NCBI GenBank assembly: GCA_009379725.1
Contig: WHTF01000011.1
Span: 1 to 64,000, forward strand
Source of the DNA: Deltaproteobacteria bacterium
GTDB lineage: Bacteria; Desulfobacterota; Binatia; UBA9968
Direction of reading: 5' to 3'
Length of the DNA stretch: 64,000 bases
In this document: positions 63,657 to 64,000 of the stretch, piece after piece
Layout: the number at the start of each line of letters is the position of its first letter
How positions within the stretch are numbered: the stretch's first letter is position 1
Notes under the pieces: generated by a model
What the model was told of the DNA's origin: nothing
What the model saw: the letters and a program-made list of their open reading frames with translations, nothing else
Database searches by the model: none
Made by a program: the position numbers and the translations under genes

Positions 63657-64000
63657 CTAAGAACTCATTTCCTCTTTAAAGATCTGGACGCGCTTAATTG
63701 ACTTCGCATCGGCTTCATAGACGAGCAAGCGGCAGCCATCGATTTTAATGTCTTCCCCGACAGCGGGGATTCGGCCCAGATGATCCTGAATCAAACCGCT
63801 CACTGTGTTCGCGTCATTGCCCAAATCCACTTTAAGAAAATCATTGATGCGCCGGACTTCTGTGCGGCCGTGAACCAAAATCTGATTTTTCCCGATGCGC
63901 TTGATCAATTCCTCCGTGATGTCGGTTTCGTCCATAATTTCGCCGACAACCTCCTCCAGCAGATCCTCCAGCGTCACCAATCCTGCGACTTCGCCAAACT
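63657..64000 (-). CDS. CorC/HlyC-type transporter-associated protein (partial, N-terminus outside window)
   Basis: The C-terminal 114 codons of a protein with the end of a CBS-pair domain (FGEVAGLVTLEDLLEEVVGE) followed by a CorC_HlyC domain (KNQILVHGRTEVRRINDFLK, GRIPAVGEDIKIDG and RLLVYEADAKSIKRVQIF). Such proteins are linked to magnesium/cobalt efflux or are the cytoplasmic part of CNNM-like transporters. The start is beyond 64000, so it is not known whether membrane domains precede it. The visible part is intact and ends at TAG (63657). Confidence 0.85.
   Translation of the reverse strand, partial: FGEVAGLVTLEDLLEEVVGEIMDETDITEELIKRIGKNQILVHGRTEVRRINDFLKVDLGNDANTVSGLIQDHLGRIPAVGEDIKIDGCRLLVYEADAKSIKRVQIFKEEMSS

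Noticed and set aside
1-64000. CRISPR arrays, tRNA or rRNA genes, intact transposases
   Set aside because: I looked for regularly spaced repeats, tRNA T-loop patterns and transposase motifs and saw none. This was by eye; a tRNAscan or profile search could still find a diverged case.

Overview
The window comes from a diderm (Gram-negative) bacterium. It encodes the lipid A and Kdo pathway, BamA, Skp, a Lol system, MlaC and many inner-core LPS enzymes. A CofH gene (coenzyme F420 route), LpxI in place of LpxH, paired UbiD-family decarboxylases and iron-type solute-binding proteins suggest an uncultivated lineage of deltaproteobacterial affinity, such as Binatota, Tectomicrobia or a relative. That placement is inference from gene content only; no 16S rRNA or tRNA gene was seen. 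No CRISPR array, intact insertion sequence or phage gene was recognised.

Layout. (1) 1-8221, minus strand: a catabolic/uptake locus with a UbiD decarboxylase closed by a strong terminator, then a promoter and a gene run of solute-binding protein, second UbiD, bicupin protein, second paralogous solute-binding protein and a double-domain ABC permease that runs off the left edge. (2) 8347-9045, plus strand: rfaE2 and rpmB. (3) 9065-44045, minus strand: about 35 kb of nearly gap-free, co-directional genes. Reading in the direction of transcription these are lysS, lolC/E-lolD, bamA, skp, lpxD, fabZ, lpxA, lpxI, a Gfo/Idh oxidoreductase, lpxB, msbA, waaA, lpxK, an epimerase, a VOC protein, a Trm112-like protein, waaF, two LPS-kinase-like genes, an ArnT-like glycosyltransferase, a WaaG-like transferase, a third kinase, an rfbB-like dehydratase, four more glycosyltransferases, rfaE1, yicC, gmk and spoT. 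It covers lipid A synthesis, Kdo addition, flipping by MsbA, inner-core assembly and outer-membrane protein and lipoprotein delivery. (4) 44121-50760, minus: metF, then an iron-sulfur assembly cluster (Rrf2 regulator, sufC, sufD, sufS, sufU, sufT, a second DUF59 protein and a truncated haemoglobin) with no sufB. (5) 50927-57284: def, cofH and a membrane protein on plus; a lipoprotein, aspS and hisS on minus. (6) 57285-63656: a looser region with an orphan mlaC, two small unknown ORFs, a frameshifted solute-receptor remnant, long non-coding stretches and an MFS exporter. (7) The right edge cuts a CorC/HlyC-type protein.

How the genes work together: LpxA, LpxD and LpxI feed LpxB; LpxK and WaaA complete Kdo2-lipid A; RfaE1 and RfaE2 (the two halves of HldE, on opposite strands about 4 kb apart) supply activated heptose for WaaF; the WaaG-like, WaaE-like and GT2 enzymes extend the core; three WaaP/KdkA-like proteins probably phosphorylate it; MsbA flips the product, while LolCD, Skp and BamA supply lipoproteins and porins. 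The most unusual points are the three LPS-kinase-like genes, the Gfo/Idh gene between lpxI and lpxB, the suf operon without sufB, the gmk-spoT overlap without rpoZ, and the duplicated solute-binding/UbiD locus.
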